This document shows positions 1-12,617 of a stretch of 64,000 nucleotides of DNA, piece by piece (within the stretch, counting starts at the first letter, position 1; the number at the start of each line of letters is the position of its first letter). This DNA is from Selaginella tamariscina. Lineage: Eukaryota; Streptophyta; Lycopodiopsida; Selaginellales; Selaginellaceae. The DNA is taken from positions 1 through 64,000 of the forward strand of contig PUQB01000556.1 in the NCBI GenBank assembly GCA_003024785.1, written 5' to 3'. A model generated the notes under the pieces. That model saw only the letters and a program-made list of their open reading frames with translations. It ran no database searches and had not been told where the DNA came from. The translations under genes and the position numbers were made by a program.

Positions 1-155
1 ATATTAAACAGCTTTTACATAGGTACATAAAAGATGATAAAGTATGAAAAATAAATTTATATACAATGGGATCCCCCGTGTTAAGCAAAGAGTCTTAAGC
101 CACCTCAAACATGGATGATTGTGCATATGCATATGTATATACGTCAAACATGTAA

Positions 156-2419
156 TTAACATTGCGAGTTCAGTTTACATTTCTCATTCCGGGTCTTCAC
201 TGTATTCCTTTCAGCTTCCATCTGTTCCACACGCTGCCACATGCCCAGCTTCTTATATATGTCATCCATCAACCCATACGCAGCTGCAGCATCTTCATTG
301 TTGAACCTCACTAATGCATCAAAGGCGACCATTCCAACTTCTAAGTTTACAAAACTGCTGCAGGCGCCTAACAAGCTTGTCCACACAACACTATTGGCTT
401 CATATGGCATACTTTTAATGGCTAATAATGCTTCTTGTAACCTGTTAGCCCTCCCCAACATGTCAACCACGCAAGCATAGTGTTCCATAGTTTGAATTAT
501 ACCATGTATCGGCATGGACTCAAAGTACTTCTTACCTATATCCACCATACCAGCATGGCTACAAGCTGTAAGTATTAACAAGGATGTGATACCATCCATT
601 TGCACACCAGCTTCCTGCATTTCTCTTACAAAACGAAACACATGAGCTGTGTCCCCTATTGAACTGTATCCTGCTATCAAAGCATTCCATGAAACTGTAC
701 ACTTTGAAGAACGCATACTATTAAACACATGCTCAGCAGCAGCCGTGGTACCAGACTTCCCGTAAAAGTCCACCAAACAGTTCGCTGCTACTTGATCTTG
801 TTCCAATTCAAGCCTGCATATCTGAGAATGTATACCTTGTCCAGCTTTTGGTGTCCCTACACATGCCTTGAGTACTGCAGCAAATGTGAAAGAGTTCGGT
901 TTGCAATCCATGCTTGTGAAAAGCTCCATTGCTGCTGCGCTCTCACCGGTTTCCACGTATCCAAGTATGAGTATGTTCCATGAAACAGTATCCCGAACAA
1001 TCATGCTATCAAAAACAGACCGTGCATAGTGCATGCTACCGCATCTGATATACATTTCCATCGAAGTGTTTGCCACAAAACGTCTATATCAGATCCATAC
1101 TCTTTGGCTTGTTTATGAACAGCTATTCCTTTCTCTAACCATAACAACCCTGCGCATGCCTTTAGTGCAGCAACGAGTGTATATGTATCCGGCTTACACT
1201 CCATCTTTTCGAATAGCTCCATAGCTCGTGTGTTCTGCCCGTTTTCGACGTATCCCAATATGAGACTGTTCCATGACACAACGTTTCTACTTGTCATGTT
1301 GTCAAAAACAGCTTGAGCAAGCTGCATGCTCCTGCATTTGCTGTACATGTCAATTAGAGTGCTTGCCAGTAGAATCCGTATCAAATCCACGTTCTTTTGC
1401 TTGTCTATGGATGGCCATTCCCTTATCCAGATGTTTCTCACTTGCGCATGCCTTGAGTGCAGCTACAAATATAACACGATCCGGTTCACAGTCCATGTTC
1501 TCGAACAAGTCCAAAGCTGCCAAGCTCTGGCCGTTTTCCACGTAACCAATGATAAGAGTAGTCCATAACACTGCATCCCGAGGAGTCACCTTCTCAAAGA
1601 CAGCCCGAGCATGCTGCATGCTCCCGCATTTGCTGTACATTTCCACCAACGTGCTTGACACGAAGATATCTGTATCATATCCACGTTTACTTGCTTGTCT
1701 ATGTATCGCCATTCCCTTTCTAGACAGAAGTGTCTTGCGGTAGCGAGACCTGCACAAGCCTTGAGTGCAGCAACAAATGTAACAGAGTCCGGTTCACAGT
1801 CCATGCTGGCGAATACACCCATGGCAACTGAGCTCTCACCATTTTCCACGTATCCCAGAATGAGATTGGTCCAAGAAACAACGTCCGGACGGGTCATGTT
1901 TTCAAACACGGCTCGGGCATCCAGCATGCTCCTGCATTTACTATACATACTGATCAGAGCATTACTTACGTACTTATTGGTGTCATGGCCAGCTCCAACT
2001 GCATGCAAATGTAATGACTTCCCCATTTGCAAGTCCCTTCTCTTGCCGCACTGCTTCAGTGCAGCAAGCAGTGCTGCAGTGCTTCCTATGTTTTTATCTG
2101 CTTCATCTGAATAGCAGTGGAACTGACATGCGTCAAGTGCAGAATCCCATATGAGTCTGTGTTTGTCCGATGCCAATCTCTTCTGCAAATGCCTCTGAAT
2201 ATGCCCTCTTGGGCATTTGCAAACACACATGCACACGTGTAGATGGGTCTGCATGTGTGTGTACGCGAGCTTGTATATTTTCCTAGGTGTATTGTGCATC
2301 TCTACATGGAAGAGAGAAAGGATGTGTGTGCGTGCGGATTCATTTAACATAGAATATGTAGCATACCTAAGCATATTCAGGTGATTCCATGTGGTATAAG
2401 GGACTGCTGCTACGCACAT
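156..2419 (-). CDS. PPR protein (PLS-like, organelle RNA-binding), frame interrupted
   Basis: Four overlapping minus-strand reading frames (2419-1586, 1757-1350, 1441-1001, 1076-156) join into one run of PPR repeats. Typical phrases recur about every 100 residues: 'MYSKCRSM', 'DVVSWTNLILGYVENG', 'VTFVAALKACAG'. The end has an E-like motif ('YGLMDDIYKKLGMWQRVE') and stops before any DYW domain. PPR proteins of this class bind organelle transcripts and often guide C-to-U editing; the target cannot be read from sequence. Three frame shifts occur near 1695, 1372 and 1063. The first and third equal loss of one A and one T in homopolymers, so the real gene may be intact. No intron is evident. The start is uncertain: PPR homology begins near 2070, and the upstream residues lack homology that I recognise. 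Confidence 0.8.
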
Positions 2420-3269
2420 GTAATGTCTATGTCTGTGTACGAGAATGTCAATGTCAAAACTCTGGGAGGCAACTGTTCACGAGAATTACGTTATATACGT
2501 AAGTATGCATGTATGTGTGTATACACACATTCACATCTCATAATATATTATACATGTATGTATATGTGTATAAAGTCGACAGACATGTTTATACTATTCT
2601 CATAACTGCATTCCAAACACGCACGCACGCAAGCACACACCGTTTAAATTCAACATCCTTTGTTATTAATTTTCAGAGATGATGAAACAACTTTTAAAGT
2701 GTGTTCCTTCATCAGGATTGACCTACTAGGAGTGTATAATCTCACAAAGAGATTAATGAATACACTCACTATAGACATTTTGAATACATTGTCACATGGT
2801 GTTTTTCAACACTTAGCAAATGATGTCTTTTGTAACTTTTTTAATCTATTTGTTGTCATTTACCTTATCACATATTAATATTTTTCAAAACACAAGAAAA
2901 ATAAAATTAAAAGATTGTAAGAACATAATTTGGAGTCCCACCAAAAAGGAATATTTAATAAAATTCTTCTAGTTGGTAGATTATGCTGCCAAACAATCTT
3001 AGTAGGCATGTTGAAATTGATGAACTTAAGTAATAACTGAGTCAGCCCATTTTCAAATTTTTAAAATGACATTATTATTCATTAAAACCAAACAATTTGA
3101 CACATTAGAAAACCTCTTGTGTTGTAGCATTTCTTGATCCGTTGTTGTGGCTTGAAGGTGGAGGTGCTTAGTTTGCACTAGCTCAGGTGTGACGTTCTCG
3201 TTGAGCTTCTCAAGTACAAATTCTATGAGCTTCTTATTTTTTTTTCGTTCCCATAATATTCCTCCCAAG
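2420..3269. other. Intergenic, no supported gene
   Basis: AT-rich DNA upstream of the PPR gene. The only open frames are short (72 residues at 2660-2878 plus; 71 residues at 3053-3268 minus) and match no family I recognise. The 5' part may contain the PPR promoter, but I see no decisive element. Confidence 0.4.
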
Positions 3270-3514
3270 ATCAGTAGCTACAACTAGGGAGGAACTGTAC
3301 TAGAGCAAATGTCCTAAACAATAGCTGTAACTAGGGAAGAACTTGTGTCACGACCTTGTGCAAAGGGCAAAACCTTTTAAAACAAAGGTGGAACCTTGAA
3401 AGGATGAGATTGTATTCAAGAAAGAAATGAATACAAAATGAAACACAAGGCCAAAGACTGGTGTTGAATGATTCTAAAAAACCTGGAATTGGAACCCTGT
3501 TTTATATCTGAGGT

Positions 3515-3600
3515 CCTGAGGATTGTATGGTCCACAGCTAGTCTGGAATGTGTGATCACAGCTGGTCTGGAATATGTGGTCCACACTGGTCTGGAACATG
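3515..3600. repeat. Short direct repeats of about 24-26 bp
   Basis: The phrase 'tggtccaca...ctggtctggaa' with small changes occurs three times in a row (about 3518, 3545 and 3572). It lies inside unassigned DNA next to the SINE-like segment and has no coding meaning that I can see. Confidence 0.5.
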
Positions 3601-3639
3601 CGTATGAATATACGCCTTGCTGTTGATGGTGTAGTTTAG

Positions 3640-3722
3640 TATCCAGGATCATACGGACTAGTTGGCTAACACATGTGTGTGTTAGCCAAAAGGTCTTGAG
3701 TTTAAGTCCTATGAAAGGCAAA
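3640..3722 (+). mobile_element. tRNA-derived SINE-like segment
   Basis: The segment contains an A-box-like 'gactagttggctaac' and, about 30 bases on, a B-box-like 'ggtcttgagtttaagtcct', the spacing and wording of a tRNA D-arm and T-arm. A perfect small stem 'gttggctaaca/tgttagcc' lies between. No acceptor stem closes around it, so it is not a functional tRNA gene. It may be the head of a SINE or a decayed tRNA. Confidence 0.35.
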
Positions 3723-4479
3723 AAATAATCAAACTATATTATTGAGGAACTTGTACTAGAGCATATGTCCTAAACAACAATTAGGGAGGAACTTGTACTA
3801 GAGCATATGTCCTAAACAACAATTAGGGAGGAACTTGTACTAGAGCATATGTCCTATACAATAGCTGCATAGCTGCAATTAGGGAGGAACCTACACAATA
3901 GCTGCAATTAGGGAGGAACTTGTACTAGAGCATATGTCCTAAACAACAATTAGGAGGAACTTGTACTAGAGCATATGTCCTATACAATAGCTATAATTAG
4001 GACATTATTTGAACACTCTTTAGTTGGATAGGAGCTTGCAAAGACAATAAAGCCATTAATTAGCTACATTATCCAAGTTTGTTCAGACACTCAAACTTGT
4101 ATTAGAGCATATGTCCTACACAATAGCTGCAATTAGGAAGGAACTTGTACTAGAGCATATGTCCTAAACAAGATCACCAAGTTTGTTCAGACACTCAATA
4201 ATTAGCTACATTATCCAAACTTGTATTAGAGCATATGTCCTAAACAATAGCTATATTATTTGAACACTCTTTAGTTGGATAGGGAGCTTGCAAAAACAAT
4301 AAAGCCATTAATTAGCTACATTATCCAAGTTTGTTCAGACACTCAATAATTAACTACATTATTTGAACACTCTTTAGTTGGATAGGGAGCTTGCAAAGAC
4401 AATAAAGCCATTAATTAGCTACATTATCCAAGTTTGTTCAGACACTCAATAATTAGCTACATAAAGCCATTAATTTTCT

Positions 4480-6276
4480 AAACACAACCATGTTGAAAGC
4501 GATCTGGCACATTGACAAGGATGGTTGGCTTAGTCTGAGCGGATTTGGTCTAGTGTCTCTTGGAAAATAATTATAACAAAAAGGTTTTCTTAAAGGATAA
4601 ACAATGAGAAGTATTAACAAGCTAGATGGTTAAATGGAACAATTTACCTTCGTGTGTTTGCTGCCATGTGCATATCCGCAAGTTGTACTGCTTCATCACA
4701 TTTCAATAGGTCCAAAAAATCATATTCCTATCGTAGTTGTGCATTGTTGGTTGTAACTTGTTGGGCAAGTTGATGAGAATCAAGTTGAATCCAAACTTGC
4801 CTGCCTCCTCAAGAAATCTTGAATGAGTGTATGTTGTGTGCTGCTTATTAACTTTGACTCTCAACTTCAGTACATCTCTGGAAAAGTTACCTGTATGATG
4901 TGTAAAAAAATGCCATGTCCATATCTTCGATGTCATAGACAACACAATCATACACACCTCAGGTGTAGCTAACATTAGAAATAGAACAAGAGGTTGTCTT
5001 GATGTCAATACATACAGCCAAGGGCTGAATATTACCTACTGAACGTAGATGCTTCTCTTGTAGGCCCAAAAGTGCTTGCGGAAGGGTCAAGTCTTCTCCT
5101 CGCAAGTTGTGTGGAACTTAGCCTTTTGTTCTTGACTTCATTATGAGATCCATCTCTTTCGACTACCATATCACTTCTAGAAGATCTTTTGCATGCCATT
5201 GTATAAGTCTTGTTCCATGCTGGTGGCTCCCTTCGAGGATCTAGCTAGAAAGGTGCATTTGTTCTCAAACTTGGTCAACGGACTGTGTAATTGGACCACA
5301 TATGAGGCTAGCTTCTATGGTTCATCTATTTGAGGATGGAGGCACACTTTTTGCCACTGAGTACCTACATACACCACATATGTTAAAGTCAACTCAATTT
5401 AAACAAGAAGCTATATGTTACCTCCATATCATCCTTCGATCTATCTCGTCAACTTCCAAGACTCGGTTGGCCCCATAGAGAAGCTGAACTTCACACAGTT
5501 GTGAAGCTAGAGAACATTTGAGTTTTACATTGTGCATGCATATACAAACCACTTCTCAAAGCTTGCCTCAGCAACCACTCATTCCTTGTATGCTCTCATG
5601 CAGTTGATTGTATCAATGGCTCGTCCTCGCACTGCCTCCATATAGATCAACTATAAACAACTTCAGCCACTCTTTATTCTGCATCCCAGTAGGCCAATGT
5701 CTAGATGCCCAGTTTAGCCAAGTAGACAAGCGGACATCCTCAGGTTTTGGCTCTCAACAAAGCATAAAGCTTCTCCAAGCCCATCACTTGCACTAGTTCT
5801 TCAAAATTTGTGTCATTTTGTTGAACCATTCCTCACCCAGCACCGGGTTGAGAATTGAAGAACATTGTAATTAAAATTGGAATGTTTATAGTACCATTTT
5901 TTAATAATTAGCAATTTTAGTTATTTAATTAGTATTTTTTAATATTAAAAGAATATTCTTTAGAATAAATATGTTTAAAAAAGAATGTTCTTTAGAATGT
6001 ATGTTTAAAGACAAAATATTCTTTAAAATATTTTATTTTAGTAATTAACCCTTTAATAAATGGACAAAAATAATAAATATTATAAAAGTAGAAGGTATTA
6101 AGTTATATATATTTATATTTAAGATTGTATAGGCCTAATATAAAAGTTATTAAAGAGCATGAAGGTACATTATATAATATATATTGTTATTAAAATATTA
6201 ATATTTAAATAACATTAATTAAATTTTGTAATAGTAATACTATATATATAAATCCTATATGGTCAATCTTCTATAT
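4480..6276. other. Unassigned, probably decayed repeat DNA
   Basis: No reading frame with recognisable domains. A minus frame at 5008-4703 (101 residues) has a protein-like look but matches nothing I know. 5850-6270 is nearly pure A/T. Confidence 0.35.
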
Positions 6277-6446
6277 TGGTTATCCTCTAGAGAACCAATC
6301 TTATACCTATTTGGGCATCTGAATTAAATTATCTGAGTGTCTTGGAAGACTTAATGTTACTTAACATAATGTTGATTGAATACCACTTGGTAGCCACATG
6401 TTGCACGTGTTGGTTTCTTCGGTTAAAACTCTGACAACTATAATGC
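6277..6446 (+). repeat. 3' fragment of the long LTR family
   Basis: From 'ggttatcctctaga' to 'ggttaaaactctgacaacta' this matches the end of the LTR copies at 10789-12617, 27381-29016 and 31101-32714, including the shared 'cttggaagactta' and 'gccacatgttgcacgtgttgg'. Only the last ~170 bp remain. Confidence 0.7.
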
Positions 6447-6519
6447 CCAAATAAAATCCCAAATACTTAAAACACCACCTTTTTGAAACATAAAACTCAA
6501 GTTGTTCAACTCTGTTAAG

Positions 6520-7420
6520 ATGAAACCAAAATTGAACATGAAGTTCTCTAACAAGTAATGTCTATGTTTATCTCTCATCAAGATGGCATACATCCATTAT
6601 TCTTTGAATGACATCATCTTTGGGCAGCCAAAGTAAATTAATGAGTTTTACAACTATTTGTGCCCTTCTCTAGCAAGCTTTTTAATGTCTGAAGATTAGA
6701 TAGTGGTAAAGCCCATTGGTAGCCAAGGCTCTCTATTGTGCACACAATGCACTGAAATCAAGTGTGGGACTTCTTTTCATAACTGAGTTACCAATTTTTG
6801 TGCTGCCACCATACTAAGCATTCATTAGTAGCACAAGCTATAATTTGGCCCTAGAAAATCCACCATCATCTCAACCAAAAGCTTGGGGAACTCATCACAA
6901 TAGGTCCTCTCCATCTGCCTCAATGTACTTCATATACACAACATATGTGCTCCCACTCTATCAATGAATTCATTAAGCAAGATGGAAAAGAAAGGACTTC
7001 TAATCTTTTGATTCAACTTTTCAAAGTAGCTTCATGTGAATCTTCTACACTTGTGTAGGAAGAGTAGTCATCGTTGATGGGCATTTTAGGTTTTCCATTG
7101 GCCTCAAGAAATCCACAAGTCTTCATCCACAACCACCTTGTAAGCACATTTGATACAAGCAGACATTCACACATTGTGCAATATGTTACTCCATAGGAAG
7201 AGTACATGGCATTCGTTTAGCAACTTATATTAAGGGCATTTGAATAACCAATGCTTGCTTCCAAATGGTATTACACCCTTCATTTGCAAAAACATTATTC
7301 ATTTTGCCTTCCACACAAAGTCTGCACTTATCCTGTAAGCCATGGATATATCACCTTCAATGATCTTTGAACCTTCTAATCACAGCCTTTTTCTTCTTAG
7401 GAGGTATCTCGCGATGGTGT
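6520..7420 (-). pseudogene. hAT-like (TTF/MYM zinc finger, DUF4371-type) transposase remnant
   Basis: Read on minus with several frame changes, pieces appear in family order. Near 7390 there is a basic stretch, then 'DKCRLCVEGKMNNVFANEGC' near 7310, like the zinc-finger 'C..C..GK..N.F..G..' of TTF/MYM transposases. Next comes 'FFSILLNEFIDRVG' near 6990 and 'KEVPHLISVHCV' near 6770, which resemble the 'D.STD' and 'HC.AHR' regions. Many stops and frame changes show that it is dead. Terminal repeats were not found. The assignment rests on several short matches, so the family is likely and the exact lineage open. Confidence 0.55.
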
Positions 7421-7429
7421 TCAAGTTTC

Positions 7430-9460
7430 ATGTTACAAGTCAGCTTGTTTTAGTCTAAGTCTTGACTTGGGTGTATATTTAATAAACGTGTAATAGTTAA
7501 TTAAATATTTAATAAAGATAAAGTTACTTATCTATGCCAAGAGCATCTGTCGAGCAACTCATATCAAGAGGAGGTGCATAGAATCAAAAGTAACACAATA
7601 TACTTCTCTTCCTTATATGAGCCACCACCTTTCAATAATGTAGCTATCCCTTCTCAGTCGCAGTTGTTGCCTCTTAAACCTTAAAAATTCCAAAATTTAT
7701 AATGACAATTGCAGTAGCTAATGCTTTTACTGCATTAAGTTGATCTTGCTTTAATTTGATTATAGTTTGCATCTCAATCTTAGCATTATTCATCTTCACA
7801 ATTCATGCTTGTATACACTCCACTTCTCTTCTCTTGAGCCAAACTTGTAAAGATTGAGCTCTACAACTCGAGCATGTCGTTACAAATTGGGCATTGCAAT
7901 AAGAACATTTTCGGTAATGGAGTCATGCCGTGTTGAGATATAGAAAGTCTAGCTTCCTTCTTTTGGTGCCACCTGCTCCAATATAGATACTTATGTAGGC
8001 TTTGTATTGTGTACTAGTCCAAAGGAAATCCAATCCACCTTTTGTTTCTTACATTTGTAGCAAAAACCCTACAAAATGAACCAAAAACTTCCTTAGTTTT
8101 CTTAATCACATAATTGACTTCATTGCAAGCTCTTCAAATTCAACTCTCTCTTTTATCTCTAACTAAGAGAACTTTTTGCTTGATAGCAACACGAACATTG
8201 AAAATCTCAGAACCCATTCATTCTTACATCATCCTTGCTCTTCTTTCTATAATTCCACTAGTGTGAACCCATAATGTTTTTCCCAATCTTCAGCATAGCA
8301 CCCAATGTGGACTTGCTCTTTTCATATAAGAAACATCAATTTGGAGGCTTTTCTTAAAAGAGAATTTAGAGAGATTTGATACACCAAGAACACTATTAAA
8401 ATCTAAGATTATTAGCCATTTACAACTAAATTTAAAATAGAATACCTCCATTGCAAGAAAAAGACATTGATATATTTGATATTCAATATAATTTGTACTA
8501 TTTGGCCTCTTCAGACCTTAAAAATTAATAACGTCTCATCCAACCGATGAAACTGAAAAAAAAAACTATGGATTAATTAATTGAGTTTTAGAAAATTATG
8601 AAATTAAATAAATGTTTTTGCTTACTTTGTATTTAACATGTATTCAATGGTCCAGCTTCGTTAACTTCATTTTTTGATGTAGACGCTAAATTGGCTGATT
8701 AAAAGAGTTGTAAAGTGAAATAAACTCTTTTCAAGCTCCGGCTTCTTGGTAGACACTTTTTTTTTTCTTTCTCAAACCCTTGATCTTTTATCTCTTTGAA
8801 ATCAAAGTACTCTTTGTAAAGTACTAGTAAAGAAGATCTTTTCACGTCAGCAAATGTAACACTAAAATCTATTTCTTTAATTTTTAGTTTATTTAGAAAA
8901 TTTTCATTTACATTTCCACATGTTTGATATGTTACCTACATTATTATTTTTCTTTAGCCTACTTGGTTTTATTTGGAGGAACCACATCTCAAAATTAGCT
9001 TCCATATTCAAAGTGAACCTATTATACTTAATATTTCAGAACCCTAATTTATTTTAATTTTATTATTTAATTTAATTAAGTTAGAGCTTGGTTGACCTAA
9101 TAATTTTATTTTTTTTACCAGATTTGGTAACTATTTATATTAAACTATTTATTAAGGCCACACTTTCCACTAACGGATGGTTATTGGCTAGTGTAAATTA
9201 AAATAATGCCACGTCATTAATTATTACTACCAGTGTGCTTTTCCATTAGAGTGGTTAATTGAATTAAAAAATAAATTAGTAGTGCAAATTTTCATTTAAT
9301 CGGTTATTATAAAGAGGGTTTTACATATATATTATTACATACATATGTAATAAATGTGGACCTACTCAGTATTTTTAATTAAAAAAATATATAAAACTCA
9401 ACTTTTCATTGTTATTTTCTTATATAGAATCATTAATTATAGTTTACTAGTGTCTCTCTT

Positions 9461-9500
<40 letters not shown>

Positions 9501-9526
9501 CGTGCGTGTGTAACATGTATGTATAT

Positions 9527-9580
<54 letters not shown>

Positions 9581-10788
9581 CATAAACATGTGAGTGTGTT
9601 GAGAGAGAGAGAGATCTTTCAGTTATTACTCCCATATATAATATATTATATGTATAAATATAATTCATATATATATATAATACTCACGTACATATATATG
9701 TAGCTATTTCATAAGAATTGTTATTTTGATTATTTATTGATTATATATAAAGAAATCTTTCATATATATAATATATACACATGTATAACATTAGTTATAT
9801 ATGTGAAAAAATCTATATATTATTGTGCATTCTTACAATACTTATGTCATTATATTAATACATGCTGATATACATGAAACAATATATAGAAAGAAAGACA
9901 CACACATCTGTGTTTAAAAAAAGAGTCTTCAAAGAACTGCAATAACTTATGTTCTTTCTGCAAAATAAGTATATGTGTGTGTCTAAATATATTATATATA
10001 TGTATAATATATAATAATTTCTACATGTAAAAAGTGATTATTTTACTAATCTTATGTTTGTTTTTTATTTTAAAGTTCTAATTTATTTGTTTTTCATTGA
10101 TTTTTTGAAAGCTAAAAAAAAGCAAAACGTAATTCATTAATTTTGATACACGTGTCATTCAATTATGCCCGGTATCTATACAACCAGGCAAAATTGCCTA
10201 GTTATTAGGCTACCACCGAAAAGCCATGTAGGTGCCACATAGGTCCACGTAGGTGCCATGTATATATAAATTATAAATAATAGCAAGTGAAAAACTAAAC
10301 CCATGGTAGAATAAATAATTTCTTTTATTTTGATTGTTGAGGAATTAACACACCCGCTAATGGAAAGTGGGTCTAATTATACTTTAAATAAATTATTAAA
10401 TATATCCAAGCATCTTGCAAGCTCTAGTTCCAACTCTTGGTCACTCAATTGTGAGATAACCCAGGATCAGAAGAGTTGCATCACCCTCCTCATATTGCCA
10501 TCTAATGCTTTGCAACTACCATGTTCAATATCCATTGATGCTAAAAAATGAGAGTATAACGCTTGTTGTTGCCAATTCTTTTTTTGGCCTCCCCATTCAT
10601 CGTGCTTCTTTGATAGCCATAAACTTTTACCCTAGATAAAATACCATATCTTTCTCTAGTTTTTTAAGTGCCAAGTGTCATCATGCACAGTGCATGGTGA
10701 CATCTTAACAAGTATGTTATTTTAATCTGACCATTACACTTCTATTGAAGGGCTAACTTTTCTTTCACTTGTATTGGATCTATCTCAC
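7430..10788. other. AT-rich, microsatellite-laden DNA without genes
   Basis: No supported gene. 7700-8300 could be more of a decayed transposon on minus, but every frame is broken. 8860-10320 is extremely A/T-rich with several TA tracts. A 73-residue plus frame at 10330-10551 has no features and is probably chance. Confidence 0.4.
9462..9690. repeat. Compound (TA)n(TG)n(TA)n(GA)n microsatellite
   Basis: Uninterrupted TA, then TG with TGCG, then a second TA block near 9532-9576, then GA near 9602. The short open frames across it are translations of the repeat only. Confidence 0.85.
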
Positions 10789-12617
10789 TGTCATAGTTTC
10801 TACTATGACTCCTCTTTACTTTGGACGTTAACTAGTGTTACATACTGAATTATGTGACGAATCCTGGATGTAGTGAGAAATAGTGTCACAACCTTTCCCT
10901 CTCCCCTTATGCCAACTAGGCAAAGGGCCAATTGGTGTTTATGAAAGGGCCCCTGGTTACGATAACTCAGTTACGCTTGAGTCTTTTTGCCCACATATCC
11001 CACAATCTTTACCCAATAGTCCAACCCACCAGGTTAAAACTATAACAAATAGCCCAGTGCACTTAGGTGTTTAGGGTAGTCCACCCGATCATCACTAGAT
11101 ACCTCGAGATACTCTAGACAAAGGTAAAACTTACTTTTTAGAAAACTCTCCCTCAATTTTGATATCCTAGTTAAGTTTTTTTGTTAATGCAAATGAGTTC
11201 AACATGTTAAATAAGGTTAAGAAACCCCTAGGGTACCTAACCTTATGATTGCCTACCACCCCCTCGGGTAAGGTTTAAGGTTAGGAGTTAGGTTAGTTGA
11301 AAACTAGTCTTGTTAACTAAGGGGTTGGGATTCCATGCCAACCCACTTACATATATAGAGGGGGGGGGGGGGGGGGGGGAGGGGCTCCGACATATAAATA
11401 AGGTGGTGTATAAGTTTCTAGGTTCATGACTGAGTTTATTACTTTTCTACAGATGCAAGCTTTGGCTTGTGTCGTCAAAAGCACAACCCTCTGTTGTGCC
11501 ACCTTAACTTCAAACAATAGGGGTACGTCCCATCTTCGGGATAGTCTACCTTAACATTAGTGAATTTATGCTTGGAAGGTATTGGTGGAATGCACGTTCC
11601 AAGAGTTATATATTAAGGCATGTCTCCAACCTCCTCCTCTATGTAGCACTTACAACTAAGCAAAGCACATTCGTGTCTTTGTCCAACTATGAGTGTGTGT
11701 CTTAACTAACAAGTTTTCGTTACCAAGTTCTTGAGGGTTTAAAAAGGGGTTCTAGAGTTGGCATTAGGAGCCACATTTGTGGCACTTGGTGTAATTCTTG
11801 AATCTAAGGGGTTATGACATGATAACCTACATTGTGGAGACAGTGTCAATAAAGATGTGACATTAGGTTAGATAACACATGGTACAATGCTCGAGGCACG
11901 CTTTTTAAGGTTGTGTCATGGGTTCGGATACTTTAGCAAACAAACATGCTTATACTCGCACCAATCTTGGGCAACATCTCAAGGGGGTTAAGTCTTGTAA
12001 CTATTGTGTTTTTAGCATATTTAGCTAGGGGTGTTTTTCTTGGGATTTAAGGTTGAACAACTTAAACTCATTGGCAGAAGCTCTTTTCGTGAGGCACTCG
12101 CAAGGTTATGTACTTAGGATTATCCAAACCTAACCTTAAGGAGTTTACTTAATAAAACATTCGTGTCCACTTGTGTCCTTATTTCATTAAGTACTAGCCT
12201 TAGGTCTAAGGTATGACTTGGCCACTTGAATCCTTAAGGGTTAGTCATGATTCAAGGTACCCCTTGTTGCTTTAAAGGAGTTGTATTCCTAAATGAGGGT
12301 GATTCCTCAAGGGGTAAGTGATGATGCCTTAAACTCTATCACGAGGGTATGTGTAAGACACATCTTCTTCGTGGGGTTAAAGCATGAGCCTATTTAGGTC
12401 TACTAGGACATGATCTTAAAATTATCCTCTAGGGTTTGAGGGATATTCATTCTAGTGGACTTAGAGTAAAACTCTAAGTCTCATGCCTAATTAGTCATTT
12501 GAGGCAAATTCTTGGGATCATCTTCGAAGACTTAACGTTGTTCACACATGGTATTTACGCCAGATGGCCACTTGGGAACCACGTGTTGGCCCTTTGAGTA
12601 AAAACTTTAACATTACA
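10789..12617 (+). mobile_element. Long LTR, copy 1 (solo-type), plus orientation
   Basis: It begins 'tgtcatagtttctactatga', the same start as copies 2 and 3, and ends near 'ctttaacattaca'. Colinear landmarks shared with the other copies include 'gtgcacttaggtgttta', 'gagttcaacatgttaaata', a G-rich run, 'cacgttccaag', 'ctcgaggcacgc' and 'gccacttggg...cacgtgttgg'. No polypurine tract precedes it and no coding internal region follows, so a solo LTR is the simplest reading. It is about 200 bp longer than the other copies. The family appears to be Ty3/gypsy-like only by its neighbourhood in copy 3. Confidence 0.7.
11360..11379 (+). repeat. 20-base G homopolymer
   Basis: An uninterrupted run of 20 G within LTR copy 1. 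The matching spot in copy 2 (about 27783-27805) and copy 3 (about 32320-32333, C-rich on plus) is G-rich but interrupted. It could form a G-quadruplex in the LTR. Confidence 0.9.

Larger units (their letters stand above)
3270..4470. repeat. Composite tandem-repeat array (42-bp unit plus longer unit)
   Basis: A 42-bp unit beginning 'gaggaacttgtactagagca' repeats exactly at 3744, 3786 and 3828, with degenerate copies before (about 3290) and after (about 3910, 3957, 4140, 4220). From about 4000 it is interleaved with a second unit of roughly 120 bp containing 'acactctttagttggatag', 'aataaagccattaattagc' and 'ccaagtttgttcagacactc', present about three times up to 4470. The interval 3345-3720 between the first copy and the array is different DNA. 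Nothing in the array looks coding. Confidence 0.8.

Noticed and set aside
2460..2605. Plus-strand frame 2381-2605
   Set aside because: Low-complexity, no homology, and it runs against the PPR leader region.
9354..9703. 79- and 73-residue frames rich in Tyr/Ile and Val/Cys
   Set aside because: They are translations of TA and TG microsatellites.
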